A DNA stretch of 64,000 bases, from the NCBI GenBank assembly GCA_958295665.1, contig OY282558.1:133662701-133726700 (forward strand). Reading direction: 5' to 3'. The notes under the pieces are model-generated. The model worked only from the letters and a program-made list of their open reading frames with translations, ran no database searches and was not told the origin of the DNA. The translations under genes and the position numbers were made by a program. Numbering within the stretch: position 1 is the first letter of the stretch; each line of letters starts with the position of its first letter. Positions 33,091 to 45,167 of this stretch are shown piece after piece. The stretch comes from Tipula vernalis (taxonomy: Eukaryota > Arthropoda > Insecta > Diptera > Tipulidae).

Positions 33091-36000
33091 TATGTGTAAA
33101 ATAAATCCGTAATTCTAAATATATATATGGAAGCTTTTCAAATTTTACTCTGGCTTAAGAGACGAATTAATTTTATTTACAATAATTCTCAGACTAATAT
33201 AAAAATATTTATTTGTTTTGAATAATGATTCATTTTTTATAATGACATCTTTTATCCTGTATAATTGATAAATTCAATATGCCATAAAGTGGTAAATTAA
33301 AGTAGAGCTATTATTATGTTTTAATTCTGAATATTTAATCATGTTTGCCTAAATGATGATCGATTAACTACACTATCGACTATAATACACTACCTTTTGA
33401 CTAATACATTTACAAATATTTTGATTTAGTTTACGAAACATTATGACGTGTGAAGTTTGTTCTAAGTTGGCACTAATTTAGTTCTAACTTCATACGCATC
33501 AGGATTTACATTTTCTGTCAAGTTTCCGAAAATGGTTAACCGGTAAATTAAGTTTTTATTTATCGTTCATCTGCATTCGCTAAATGAGAAATGGATGTGT
33601 TATAGTAGCACAAAACGATCAATCATTAGAATTTATTAAAGATAGTTTAGTAAAAATGGCTTAACTGTTTTTCTTCGGAAACAGCGGCTAATTTCATAAG
33701 ACGGTTGGGTTTTCCTCGTTAAAGGCCAACCAGGTATAAATAAAAATTAAATATACAAAAACAATTAATTAAAAAAAATGTTTTAAGCTTGGCGAGCAGC
33801 AAAGTACTTTTGTGCTCTTTGCCAGTTAACAATTGTTTAGCTATAGCAAGCTAGTAAGCTTGTAAATGTAAGGAATTTTAAAATTCACGAGACACACATT
33901 TTTAATCAAAATAATGGATTTGCTTAATAAAAGAGTTCATTGCCCGAATTTCTAGAATCTAGGTCTCCAAAAATTTATAAAAACAAAATTTTAAGTATTT
34001 TTGTTGCTTAACTGAATTGTCTACCGGAAGTGGACGTCATTCAAAAATTGCCTAATACATACGTATATCTGTTATTTATATCAAGAGCGACACTTTAATA
34101 TCATCGTAATTTGATTAAGTTATGGAAATAAAACAAAAATTTCGTAAATATCTTATCACGTAAAAACAAAAAAAAATTGAATAACACTAATCAGTCATAA
34201 AAAAAATAAATTCCTAATCAATAAAATCATATAAAGGTATTTTAGGTCGCCACTTCACCAATTCGTGTGTATCATATAACTAAAATACCTTTTCTTTATA
34301 TTGCATCCCTTGAACGCCTTGAAAGCCGCCCAACTCATATGAGCCAGCTTGCCGTCTACAAAAACTTGGACACAGCCACGACATTTTTTTTTTCTTTTAA
34401 TTTTGTAATTACTAAATTAATTTTTTTTTTTTGCTTTTTTTTGTTGCTTAACTATCACACTTTTAATTATTTAAATTAAATCTTATTTAATCATTTTCGC
34501 ACTTAATCATACAGTATTTCACAATAATTGTTATTATTTTTTTGTTATTGCAATTAATTTCCACGATCACACGATCACCATCACGTACAAAGATCACAAT
34601 ATCAACTGAATGAAAATAATTTGATAAAATTAATTTCGATACGCGATTTCAATGACATTATTTATTAATTAATTTATATTATATTATTATTTATAATTTT
34701 GTTTTACTTTAATTGTATCATTTGAAATGTATACGTGTGTGTATATAGTTGTTGTTGTATGTATGCGAAATACTCACGGGCATTGCTTTTATTTATATAG
34801 AGCAGTAAAATATTCAATGTGTTCTTATCAAAAAACCACCTTGAATAAATATTTTTGTTGTTGTACGTATACAAAATACATGTGTGTACGGTTTGGCTGT
34901 AAAATAATGAAGTCGAAATGTACATAAATAAATAAATTAATAATTTATCTTTAAGATAAGATTTGTATATTTGTAGTTGTACGTATTACCTACTTTATGA
35001 TAAACACAAGAAAATTGATAACACGAAAATTATTTAGAAACAAAAAAAAAATGCGATGTGCTGTAACATGCTAAGTGGCAGCAGAATTTGCATGGGGATG
35101 TGAAAATCAAGATTATATTAAGAAAATTGTTGATTTTGAGTATGGATTGTGGCAATAATATTTTCTAATCTATACTTCGAATGAGCGCACTTAAATAAGT
35201 AATTGGTGAATAATTAACGTGGAATTTTGAGTTGTACGATAAGAAAGTTAATTGATAATAAAGTATTATTGAGGTAATTAAATGAGTGAGCGTGTTATTA
35301 TCAAATTGTTAGGTATAACCTTTACAGGGCAAAAAATCCGTTTAAATTTTGTAATGTATGTGTACGTTTTAATGTAGACGTGTCGTCAAAACCACATTAC
35401 TTAACTGACTGAGTGAATAGTATTAGTAGGTTATGTAACATGTATAGTTTTGCCGTTTTTTTTTTTTTTTTTTTTGTGGGATGATTGTGCATTATGCCGA
35501 GCCACCCAGAAAACGCAATGAATCGCCCATACCAGAAACTCAAAATCACCCAAAACCTAAAATGAATAATCACCCAACAATTTTTGGACGATAATGCGTT
35601 ACTTTAAAATGTGGTCATTTCGGTGCCATTCCATGGACATTATCCCCATTTGAAAAGAGCCATCAGGTTAATAAGGATTTTCCTGATTTTGTGCATCAAA
35701 AATCGAATTTGCGCAAATAAAGTTAACGTTTTATTTGTAGTTAAGGAACAGTCTTAAGTCTTATTGATCTTATTTTAGAATCAAATCTTTTTTATCAAAA
35801 AATCTGGAAAGGACGAGTTATTCCTATAGAAATCCATATTTTCAAGATTTATCAAATTTTCGTTACAGGTATCACGATGGTTTTTAATGGAGGCGACAAA
35901 CACCGAAAGGTTCAATATTAGTTTCTACAAAATCTCAACATTAAAAAGGTTTTCTTCTCTTGTAGACCATTATACACTATCACCGTATTGCCCTCAAACG

Positions 36001-36415
36001 TATTGCATTGTGTGTAAAACGTATGACAGTTTATAGCTACACCTCCGCTTCTTTTAAGAGGAAATTTAATGAACGATTTTGCAAATTCCCTTACCATGTT
36101 TCACCAAAGAGTATAGGTATCTAGTAGTAGTAAATCACTTCTGTATATCACAAAATCCGACTGAATATTGTCAAGAGTGAGCTGGTAAGCTTTGAATGTT
36201 CAACAAAATCACCGATAGTTTACTTTATGTTTTCGACATCGAGTAATGCAATCTTTTCAGTTGATTTTTACTGTCCTACTTTACGCAGTAGTAGGCAAAT
36301 CGAGGACGAATGGCGGCTATACACGTGTTTTTGCTTAAACAACCAGCACATTGCATTACACATATAGTGCTGACATGAAAAGTGGGTCGGCCTCATGGAT
36401 TCTGCTTGCTCAACA
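33091..36415. other. Long AT-rich stretch without recognisable genes
   Basis: No domain-bearing frame. Contains a 12-bp-stem inverted repeat (34233-34244 with 34281-34292), long T runs (34386 and 35457 regions) and GT-rich patches near 34733. Confidence 0.45.
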
Positions 36416-36419
36416 AGGG

Positions 36420-36500
36420 TCATAGTTGTGTTCATCGTTCCTATCGGGATTCAAACCGGGAGGTTTAACCACTGTGCCGTTCGGTCGTTGTAATGGTATT
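36420..36500 (-). repeat. tRNA-like SINE fragment or tRNA pseudogene
   Basis: The minus strand carries GGCACAGTGGTTAAAC (A-box-like) followed by GGTTTGAATCCC (B-box-like). The spacing is shorter than in a true tRNA, so this is a decayed tRNA-derived sequence, not a functional gene. Confidence 0.5.
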
Positions 36501-36852
36501 AAAGAATCTTGAATTGTTTGAATCTGGATTCATTTGGGAGATCCATCCCGGATTTCAAGTCCTTATGAGACGTATGACGAGTCTGATAAAATTTGGTTTC
36601 ATTTTACACTTTGTGATACATGAACATTCGAGCGGCGTAACTCTATGGATAATGGTTCAAAAAGGAGTTGCTGTTGTTGATCTCTTTCGGTAGTTATACA
36701 CAATTTTGTAATGGCTCCTCTTAAGAAGAAATTGAGTTCGGCGATATGTTAGATTTTTCAATTTAAGCGATGTCCAATACAGGTTTTTCTCCCAAAAACT
36801 CAAAAGTACCGACAGCTATGCCTAGTCCATCATTCACATCAATGTTACTTTG

Positions 36853-37173
36853 CTAACACTCTTCGATAATATGCATCAACACCTGCGTTTCATAAGAACC
36901 AATTAGTTTGGTTTGTTCTTCGGAAAATCTATTACCAACCGATGAACTTCGTGCTTTTGATTTCAATATTGTCATAATTAAATCAATTAATTTACGGAAG
37001 TAGGTGGCACACATAACTGGATCTTGGTTATCTATCATATTTGACTCGTTGTATATACATGGTGATTCCAGAATATCGTCCTCACTTTTATCTGCATTAC
37101 GTTTGAATTTATGCAACACTTTCAGTAGGCTAGGCCAAAACACGAATCTGGAATTGTTTTTCCAAGTTCCCAA
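36853..37173 (-). CDS. Unrecognised 106-codon open frame
   Basis: Reads MGTWKNNSRFVFWPSLLKVL and ends LMHIIEEC. The composition is protein-like (one Trp-Pro, several Cys, acidic middle), but I do not recognise a family. It lies next to a LINE fragment on the same strand, so it may be part of a mobile element. Confidence 0.25.
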   Translation of the reverse strand: MGTWKNNSRFVFWPSLLKVLHKFKRNADKSEDDILESPCIYNESNMIDNQDPVMCATYFRKLIDLIMTILKSKARSSSVGNRFSEEQTKLIGSYETQVLMHIIEEC

Positions 37174-37329
37174 CCCTTATCTACAATAGATGGCAATGGG
37201 CAATTTACTTGTTGCCATTATAAACAGCCGTCTGAAAATGTTCAAGGTGGTCCTAAATGCTCGGTAATGATAATCCCTCCTGCTTTCTTCTTCCGCTTGT
37301 GCTACATCACATGAAGGGAATTGGCCTCT

Positions 37330-37760
37330 ACAACGATGCTCCTCTAAATAATTCGATCCGCCGCAAGAGAACACCAGACACTGTGACCGAGTGTGTTTAA
37401 ATCCCTTTCAACGTCATCTATCCATCGGATAGGTGATCTCACAAAAGGTCCTACTTTCGTTGGTACTGACTCAAGGGCCTGTTTAGTGGTCCGATATCGC
37501 CCAGGTTTTCTTAGCCTTGACGATTTTATGAATCCAATGATATCCACTTTATCGAGGTCGCTTCGATTCGTGGCTCCTTCTGAATGTTTTGTATTGTGAG
37601 TGTCTAAGACTCACAACCAAACTAGTCTCGTATACAGAAACGGAGTTTTCCTCTGTGATCTGTGATCCTAATGAAGTCTTCACGTGTCTGCCTTCCCGCA
37701 GTGACCATGAAGGCCTATTTGTTGGGCTGTCAATTCCAGTGGAAGGAGGATCTCTTTCAT
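37330..37760 (-). pseudogene. LINE ORF2 C-terminal fragment (RTE/jockey-type)
   Basis: The minus strand reads DIIGFIKSSRLR, then SPIRWIDDVERDLNTLGHSV and, after an in-frame TAG in place of a Trp, RSIVVEAN. This matches the usual LINE ending ...GRPR.RWLDDVE.DL..LG..W...A.DR..WR..V.EA. A decayed region before it looks like the segment with ...ALLVFER.VLR.I. Confidence 0.65.
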
Positions 37761-37879
37761 AGAGATGATATTAGACACAGAAGTTCTCGCATAATCCTTA
37801 TCGTCATCGACGTCATATAGACGGCTGCTGACATTTAAAATAGAATGATAATTCTTCCGCTAGCTCGTTATAAATTAAG

Positions 37880-38160
37880 GTTGTTGAATTTTATCATATT
37901 TTGGTAAGAAATAGCTAAGCCCTATCTTAATCGGTCATATACCAGAATTTCGTCTGAAAACCATTTTATTTTTTTTAATTATTCCAACGTTTAGTTCGAA
38001 TTCTATCATAATCGGTTAAGAAATACTTACGTTCTACCCAAATTGGCCCTAAATGTTCCAGAAATTCATCAAAAAATTATATTGTGTTGGATTCCTATCG
38101 TTCTCGGTTAAGAAATAGCCAATAAGTTATCCCCCAATATATCGGTGTTGAGTCTCCAAT
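37880..38160. repeat. Diverged tandem repeat with GGTTAAGAAATA motif
   Basis: Three partial units, at about 37890, 38005 and 38100, each carry ATC.TA.TCGGTTAAGAAATA. The same motif occurs in the inverted repeat at 24037-24585. Confidence 0.6.
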
Positions 38161-38190
38161 TTTTTTTTTGAATCACCTCGCTACAAAATG

Positions 38191-38356
38191 CCAACAAAAT
38201 GCAAAATAATGTGCCCCATCTAAAAGGAAGGTTGAATGTGACATGGGCAAAGATGACAAGAAATTATGTAGCTTCCTCTTGTTTTAAAATTATAGTTGCC
38301 AAAAAATGTAATGAGGTCTTCATTTTTAATGGGGCACGTTATTTTGCATTTGTTGG
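38191..38356. mobile_element. Small MITE-like inverted-repeat element
   Basis: 28-29-bp arms (38191-38219 and 38329-38356) are inverted copies with one mismatch and one indel, starting CCAACAAA.TGCAAAATAA. Total 166 bp. No target duplication was identified. Confidence 0.6.
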
Positions 38357-38739
38357 GATTTTTTTGGGGGGCAGTTTTATTGTTAGGAAAATGATGGTAT
38401 CCCAATTAGAAAATTTCTAATTTTTCCCACAAGGAAAAAGATATATTGGTAATGGTAATTGTGAAAAAAAATTCTATTCTAGATTTTCCCACTCCTCGAC
38501 AAATTTGCTCAAGAGCAACTATATCAAAGACCAGAATGCACTTTTAATGACCGCTTTATGGCCACACGCTAATTATTTTACGTGGCCATAGAATTAGGGA
38601 TAACGAAAAGTAAACGTGTACTGAAAAAGTGGAGACCTACATAAAAAAGTGTAAATAACTAGTAGAACAAGTTTTTAGTATTAAGATAAAAAGGGTTGGG
38701 CATGTCCGAAATAATTTTGAAAATTGTGAAAAAGACTTA

Positions 38740-39330
38740 ACCTGCTGAAATTGCTGCTATACTACCGCCATTTTCCAAAATCTCAGAGATGTTACTAGGT
38801 GTAGACCGGTATTTCTAAAAAAGATGACATGTCAAGTTTTCCGATTATTTTTGTTATTAGGATGAAGAGGGTTGAGCCAGTTCGACAGATTTCCAAATAT
38901 TGTAATAGTCACTTAAAATGTTCAAACCTGATGCTACAATATGGCCATTTTACAAAATCTCAGAGATGGGCATATATTTCCATAAAGTGTACATGTCAAG
39001 TTTCCGAAGTGATTTTTTTTATTAAAAGAAAATTTGTCGAACTAGCCCAAAAATGTTAATCTCAATAACAAAAATCGTTTCGGAAAGCTATAAGCCCACA
39101 CCTGGGAATATCTCTGAGAATTTGGAAATTGGCCATAGTGTGTCATCAAGTTTGAACATTTTAAGTGATTTTCACAATTTTAAGAAATACATCGAACACG
39201 GCTAGGCCTATCTATCTTAATAACAAAAACTGTTTTGGAAAGATACATGTCCCCTTTTTCGAAATATAGGCCCACACCTGATAGCATTTCTTAGATTATA
39301 GAAAATGGCCACATTGTAGCACCAGCGGAT
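38740..39330. repeat. Foldback structure made of two tandem units per arm
   Basis: The left arm (38740-39050) contains two direct units with AAAATCTCAGAGATG. The right arm (39085-39330) contains the same two units inverted (ATCTCTGAGAATTT, then a decayed copy). The arms pair along GTTCAAACCTGATGCTACAA and AAAATGGCC. A long imperfect hairpin of about 590 bp could form. Confidence 0.7.
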
Positions 39331-39470
39331 TCAAAATCCCCCCTTTTCAAAATCCCGGATTTAAAATCTTGTTTTTGAGAAGAAATATTTTGTTAAAAAT
39401 TCTGGTAAAGGAGAATTTTAATTTTAAACCGTATTCTGAGAGTAGAACCTGTACATCCGTAAAATAAAAT
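39331..39470. other. AT-rich spacer
   Basis: Nothing recognised. Confidence 0.4.
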
Positions 39471-39615
39471 TCAAAACCAAGATTTTTTGAAAACCGGGAT
39501 TTTTTTTTAGCAGAACCGAGATTTTCAAAACCGCGATTTTGAAAATCGGGATTAACAAAAAAAAAAATAAAAATTTTAACAAACCGTGATTATGAAAACC
39601 GGGCTTTCGTTACAC
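39470..39615. repeat. Cryptic repeat of AAAACCGGGATTTT-like units
   Basis: Six or so imperfect units of about 18-20 bp, such as gaaaaccgggattttt, aaaaccgcgattttg and gaaaatcgggatt. Confidence 0.6.
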
Positions 39616-40103
39616 ACCCCATGCCCAACCCATTTTATCTTTTCCAAAAGTTTCAAAAATTTGTTGCAAGTGCCCAAGTCCTTTTACTTAAATGAAAAAA
39701 ATTGTGTCGGAAAGCTTGAACGTAAAGCTTCATCATACCTGGTTCTACTGGATATTTAGACTTTTTTATGTAAGGCTACACTTTTTCAGTACAAGTACAC
39801 TTTTCGTTATTTGTGTGGCTACACTTTGTTTGAAATACTTCATTTGGAGCCATTTGGATATTTTTCAGCCCAATTTAGAAAATCCATTCCATTTCATTTA
39901 CAATCCTTTTTATATCTTGAATATAAAATTTTGATTTATTTATCAAATCTCCCAAAAAAGTAAATTGTTGTTGAAACAGTAATTTAAACCAAATTTAAAA
40001 ATGATCCTGATTGTTAATCACCTGGTTATTTCACAACTCGGTGGTTGGTCATAAAACAAAGTCAAAGTCATAATCACAACAGAGTGATTTTATAGTACTC
40101 TAA

Positions 40104-40438
40104 TGCCCGGTTTCACAAAATAATAGCAATCTCTAGTTAAATAATATTCCCTCCCTTTCTTCTTTTATTAAATTGCGATTTATTTGATAATACAAATTCA
40201 ACGCTTGCTAATTTTATTTCTTTTTTTACATCAACATTTTAACTGGAGAGTTAAATATTTAACTGCCCAATTTCATCGAGCTCAATATTTAGCTGAATGC
40301 TAAATACTTCTATGTAAAAAAGAAATATTATCAACTTGCATAGAATTTGTATTATGACACAAAACGTAATTTTATAAAAGAAGAAAGGGAGAAAATACTA
40401 TTTAACTAGGGATTGAATATTTTTTGTGAATCCGGGCA
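40104..40438. mobile_element. PIF/Harbinger-like MITE with TAA target duplication
   Basis: 335 bp bounded by TIRs of about 65 bp that begin TGCCCGGTTTCACAAAA and, inverted on the right, TGCCCGGATTCACAAAA. Similarity extends through CTAGTTAAATA and CTTTCTTCTTTTAT. A TAA sits directly outside each end (40101-40103 and 40439-40441), the typical PIF/Harbinger duplication. The interior has no ORF. Confidence 0.88.
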
Positions 40439-40441
40439 TAA

Positions 40442-41029
40442 ATATTGCTAAACCAACTTCCTGTCATATAATAGAGGATAAATGAGACTTTCTTGGATAA
40501 TGTTAAAGTTAGCCGAAAGTTACCAATCGAAAGGGAAAAGTCGATAATGCAGAACCACGTTAATGTCAACCGAAAGTTTTCAATTGGAAGTAAAAAATCT
40601 GTAATGAAGTTTGTGGTAGCCCAGTAGTAATCAGTCTATAGTGTTTAGTCGAAAATTATTATGGATGCACGGATATCATTAAAGGTTTTTGCCAAAATAA
40701 TATTCTTGGGTGGTGAAACCTGCCTCTAGTTCCTAGTGAAAAATTCTGGAAAATTCGCGAAACCCAAGGACATATTTAAATTTGGTATAAAATCAGTCTA
40801 TAGAGTGCTATGTCAATCGCAAGAAAAATATTCAATAAAAATTTGTCGTAAGAAATCTGGGAAAATTCGAATTTTTTTTATTATTAGAAAATCCTTCTCC
40901 AGACATAACACTCTAGAGGCTGATTTATTAGAATGTTTCTAATGGTTTTTGGAAAATCAAATTTTTCCAGATTTTCCACGGGAGAGTTAAATTGATATTT
41001 TTTTGAGCGATAGCTATTGTCAAAATTAA
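40442..41029. other. Non-coding, with fragments of the foldback repeat family
   Basis: Contains ATAATAGAGGATAAATGAGACTT near 40468, shared with the foldback repeats at 54000 and 54150. Otherwise nothing is recognised. Confidence 0.45.
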
Positions 41030-41470
41030 TGAAAACGATCCTTCTTCAGATATGAATATTGACTGTCACACTTATCAATCTCAGATATGTTCGCATATTT
41101 TAACTATACCATATAGGGTGAATAGAAGCGTAGCAGAACTTCTATACATCATCATCAACCTTGTTTTTTTTTTTTAAATATTACTAATAAGATATTTTGA
41201 AAGCCGAATTTATCATCTACATGTCCTTTGTATAGACACAATAAGACCACATGTTTTCTATAAAATTGGCCAAAAAAAATTTTAACAATTGGAATCCAAC
41301 TCTCTTTTTGTAAATATATCCAAACACTTTAGGAAAGCCTTATTAATCCTCTACACGTCCTTTAAAGGCACAATATGGGAACATCTTTGAGATTGCATTA
41401 GCAGCATTTCAATCCTTCAATTTCTATGTAATTGATCATTTTCAAAAATTTGTCAGTATACCCCTCATTT
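41030..41470. repeat. Dispersed repeat shared with 54365-54690
   Basis: 41334-41450 aligns with 54433-54550 (shared: gccttat.tat, cct.tacac.tcctttaaag, atgggaacat, tttgagattgc.ttagcagca, aattgatcattttcaaaaat). 41134-41210 aligns with 54375-54445. Confidence 0.8.
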
Positions 41471-41669
41471 ATTGTTTGTATTTCATATTTTGAGAACCCT
41501 CGTTTATTCTTTGATTCTGATGTATATGAGTGATATTAAAAATGCTCTAAGTTTTGAAACAACACATTTTGGCTAGTGCCAGCCGTGGTCTTTAATATGT
41601 ATTTATGCGTATGCACATAACCGAAAACCACTGAGATTTATACGATTTTTCGAAAATTCCGATCGTTTG

Positions 41670-41945
41670 GATGAGTGGGGTATTTTTTCCTAACTAAAGA
41701 CGTATTTAAACCCACTTTGACAATATCGATGCGATCCGTACGAATTAAGCTACAATGTTTAATATAAAATTCTACACAAAGTTGTTTCCAAATAATTTCA
41801 ATTTATTTAATTTTTTAAGCTCTAAATGAAAAATTTTCAGTTTCTAGTCTAACAGTGAAAATTTGTTGAGTATTTGGAATATTTTTAGGCCGAAGTTTAT
41901 GTTTTGTCATTTTAGCAGAGACAAATTGTTTATCTTGTATAGTTG
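41670..41945. repeat. Dispersed repeat shared with 63645-63870
   Basis: Aligns colinearly with the end of the window over at least 135 bp (shared: tgagtgg.gt.ttttttcc, acgtatttaa.ccca, aaataatttcaattt), then again at TTTTGTCATTTTAG. Origin unknown. Confidence 0.8.
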
Positions 41946-42044
41946 TGGAGTTGTTTAGAGTATTAATTGTTTTAATTTTAATTAGGTTTATATTTTTATT
42001 TAAGTTTCAGATTTACTGATTTTGTTCTCGCAATTTCGAGAAAT

Positions 42045-42460
42045 AACATTCAGTGCTACGGAATTTATTGTCCAGTTAATGTTAGTTAAAGGATAATGAA
42101 ATCATACCGCATATAGTGGAACAAATTTATAACTTTATAGTGCTCGGAACTTATTGTCCAGTTAACGTAATTTAAACAAAGCAGTGAAATCATACCGCGT
42201 ATAGTGCTACAAAAAAAATTGAAGGTCGAATAGAAAAACGCGGTCAGTGAATTTCTAATCATTTCTAATTCAGTTAACGTTATTTAATAAGTATTGGTAT
42301 CATATTGCGTATAGTGCTACGAAATCTTATAATATTTATCTATTGATCAATCTATAATATTATAGTGCTACAGAACTTATCGTCCAGTTACGTTATTTAA
42401 AGTTAGTGAAATCATACCTCATACAGTGCTACGAAACTGTCCATACGGTGCCCTATTTCG
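42045..42460 (+). repeat. Tandem repeats in the leader of the BEL/Pao element
   Basis: About four diverged units of roughly 105 bp, each with TATTGTCCAGTTAACGT, AGTGAAATCATACCGC and TATAGTGCTAC. They lie upstream of gag, where BEL elements have their untranslated leader. Confidence 0.75.
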
Positions 42461-42599
42461 GCAGTTCGAGGAACAGTGCAAAATACGTATAAAATTCGAT
42501 TGATAAGTTATTTATAACACGTGCATCCGAGCCAGTAGCTACCAACAGTTATCATTAATTAAATAGATTGTACTATATCATAAATCAACGCTGGACGCC

Positions 42600-43130
42600 A
42601 GAAGAATTTAAAAGGTCTCTATCGGAAAACGAAGTCATCAAGTTAAGGAGTCGGATAACAAAACGGATCTCGATGATGTAAGAAGAAGGCTAAATAGAGT
42701 TGAGTCTCTACTGGTTGAGTTCACTGCTGTGGAAAGTAAAATATTCGATATAAATCACGAAGAAGATTTCGATCTTGAATTTAAAGAAAAATATTATACA
42801 GCGAAAACGCAACTCAATACATTCATCAGGAAAAGATCAATGATTCCTGGATCAGATATCCAAGTGTTGGATACCACTCTTAACACCTCTCATGTCGGCC
42901 AAGCCAAGGTAAAATTTCCAAAAATTAACATTCCCCAATTCTCCGGGGATTATACAGAATGGCAATCATTCTTTGATCTGTTTTCAACCACGATTCACGA
43001 ATCAATGATGCTGAACCCCGTTCAAAAATTTCAGTACCTGAAAGGATCATTAACGGGAGAAGCAGCGGCGTTACTTCGTCACATTAGTGTCACTGAATCC
43101 AATTATTTAGAAGCACTGCGAATAAATTGA
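42600..43130 (+). pseudogene. BEL gag, N-terminal part
   Basis: The main open part (42729-43130) reads YTAKTQLNTFIRKRS, KINIPQFSGDYTEWQSFFDL, NPVQKFQYLKGSLTGEAAAL, which is the DUF1759 signature of BEL Gag. Upstream codons (WTPEEFKRSLSENEVIKLRS) are in the same element but interrupted by a stop. Between 43130 and 43320 the frame shifts repeatedly. Confidence 0.85.
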
Positions 43131-43319
43131 AATAGAGACATGATCGAAAGAAGCATATCATCATATCGTTCATACGAACATTCATGGATCATCCACCACT
43201 TCATAACGCAAATGCCACAAAAATGAAATATTGATTGGATTCAGCAGATGAGATAGTGGAGGGGTCTTAAAGCTCTCGGCCCAACTGCGGAATCGCGTGA
43301 TCCTTGGCTGATCTATATT

Positions 43320-45167
43320 TTGGTCAGCAAATTGGATGATAAGAGTAAATATTCATGGGCAGAAACGTCAGCGGCTAAAGAGAATCCAACGCTAGGGGAA
43401 TTCTTTAAGTTCCTGCAACTTCGAATCGACGCATTAGAGTCTATAAACGCCTCGTCAAAATCGGGAAACGTCAAAACTCCAATTAAAAGCCACGTAGTTT
43501 CAAATGAAACAGCCGTTTATACCTGTGTATTCTGCAAGGAAGACAACCATTCAATATTTGATTGTGCTGTATTCAATAGCTTAGATGTACCCAAGCGAAA
43601 GGAGTGGATCAAACCAGCACGAAGGTGTTTTAATTGCTTTAGCACTAGACATTCAATATTTAGATGTATATCCAATCGTAGATGTCAAATTTGCTCACGA
43701 AAACACAACACACTTCTTCATGTGAACGAGACCGAGGTTCCAGATTCAAGCTCAATGACAAATGAAGCAACTAACAAACTAAACTCATCAATAGCAAAAT
43801 GTAGTGATCCTGAATCAAAAAGGTTCCAGTCAATTTTACCGACAGCGCAAATTACCGTGTCAGATAGTTATGGAACACCGCATATATGCCGAGCGCTGCT
43901 AGACTCCGGTTCCCAAGCAAGCTTCATCACCGAAGCATGCGTACAACGATTAAATTTGAAACGAATCAATTCAAGAATATTAGTAAATGGGCTGGGATCG
44001 ACCAAAGCTGGGTATACGAGAGGCCTAGTGTCGGTGCCTGTACAGCCAATAGGCCATTCAAGATTTGAGATCAATGCACTGGTTTTATCAAAAATAACTT
44101 CTAATGTACCACCGCAAGAAATTATGGAAGTTCCTAACGAGGTGTGGACGATGGGACAGTTAGCTGATCCTGCGTTTACCCAGCCAAACACAGTTGATTT
44201 ATTGATAGGAGCAGATAACTTTTTTAAATTATTGCTCGACGGAAGACAACAGTTAAATTCAGACGGGCCAATTCTTCAAAACACAATGTTTGGGTGGGTA
44301 GTATCCGGTACATGCCAAGAGGGACGCAACTCTTCATCGACACTTTTAGTTACAAACAATGAGTCCGAAACCAATTTAGATGTCATATTAAAAAGATTTT
44401 GGGAAATCGAATCGGTTGGTGTAGGCAGTAGCATACGCTCACCAGAAGAAGAATATTGCGAGCAACATTTTAAAGAAAATACCATTCGGAATGAGAATGG
44501 CAGATTTGTCACAAGGTTACCGTTCATAGAATCACCTGATGACCTGAGCAACACATTAAATATCGCCATCCTAAGACTCAGAAACATGGAACGGCGATTC
44601 GAGCGGGATCAAGAATTTAAAACTCTATACCACCAATTTATACACGAGTATGAGCAACTTCAGCATATGGAGCGAATTCCTGAAACCGAAATATCCAACG
44701 AAGGGTATTATCTACCGCATCACGGTGTGCTAAAGAACACGAGCACAACTACAAAGCTTCGTGTTGTGTTCGATGGCTCTGCTAAAGGTAATACCGGACA
44801 TTCGATTAATCAATATTTAGCAGTGGGGCTTACCATCCAATCGAGCCTTTACGCCATAATCCTTCGGTTCCGGGAGCATAAGATCGTCATATCTGCAGAT
44901 GTGGAAAAAATGTACCGACAAGTTGTAATCAATAACGACGACACCAAATTCCAGAAGATATTGTGGCGTAAGCATCCTTCTGATCCAATTGGCCATTATC
45001 GGCTATTGACAGTGACCTACGGTCTCGCCAGCGCACCGTTTCTCGCTATCAGATGTCTAAAGCAGATAACCGAGGAGCAGAAGAAACTACACCCAACAGC
45101 TTGTCAAGAAATCGACAAAAATATATATGTTGATGACTTGATGACTGCGGTCGATACCAAAGTATAA
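43320..45167 (+). pseudogene. BEL nucleocapsid, protease and reverse transcriptase N-terminal part
   Basis: 615 codons. Cys/His clusters: CVFCKEDNHSIFDC, CFNCFSTRHSIFRC, CQICSRKHN. Protease: RALLDSGSQASFIT. RT: LRVVFDGSAKG, ISADVEKMYRQVVI (catalytic Asp), LTVTYGLASAPFLAIRCL and YVDDLMTAVD (catalytic DD). It ends at an in-frame TAA; the frame continues with the same reading 18 codons on, so this is a single nonsense change. Confidence 0.9.

Noticed and set aside
34267..34479. Small secreted or membrane ORF on the plus strand
   Set aside because: Its hydrophobic tail is from T-rich low-complexity DNA.
36420..36500. Functional tRNA gene
   Set aside because: The A-to-B box distance is too short and arms do not pair.
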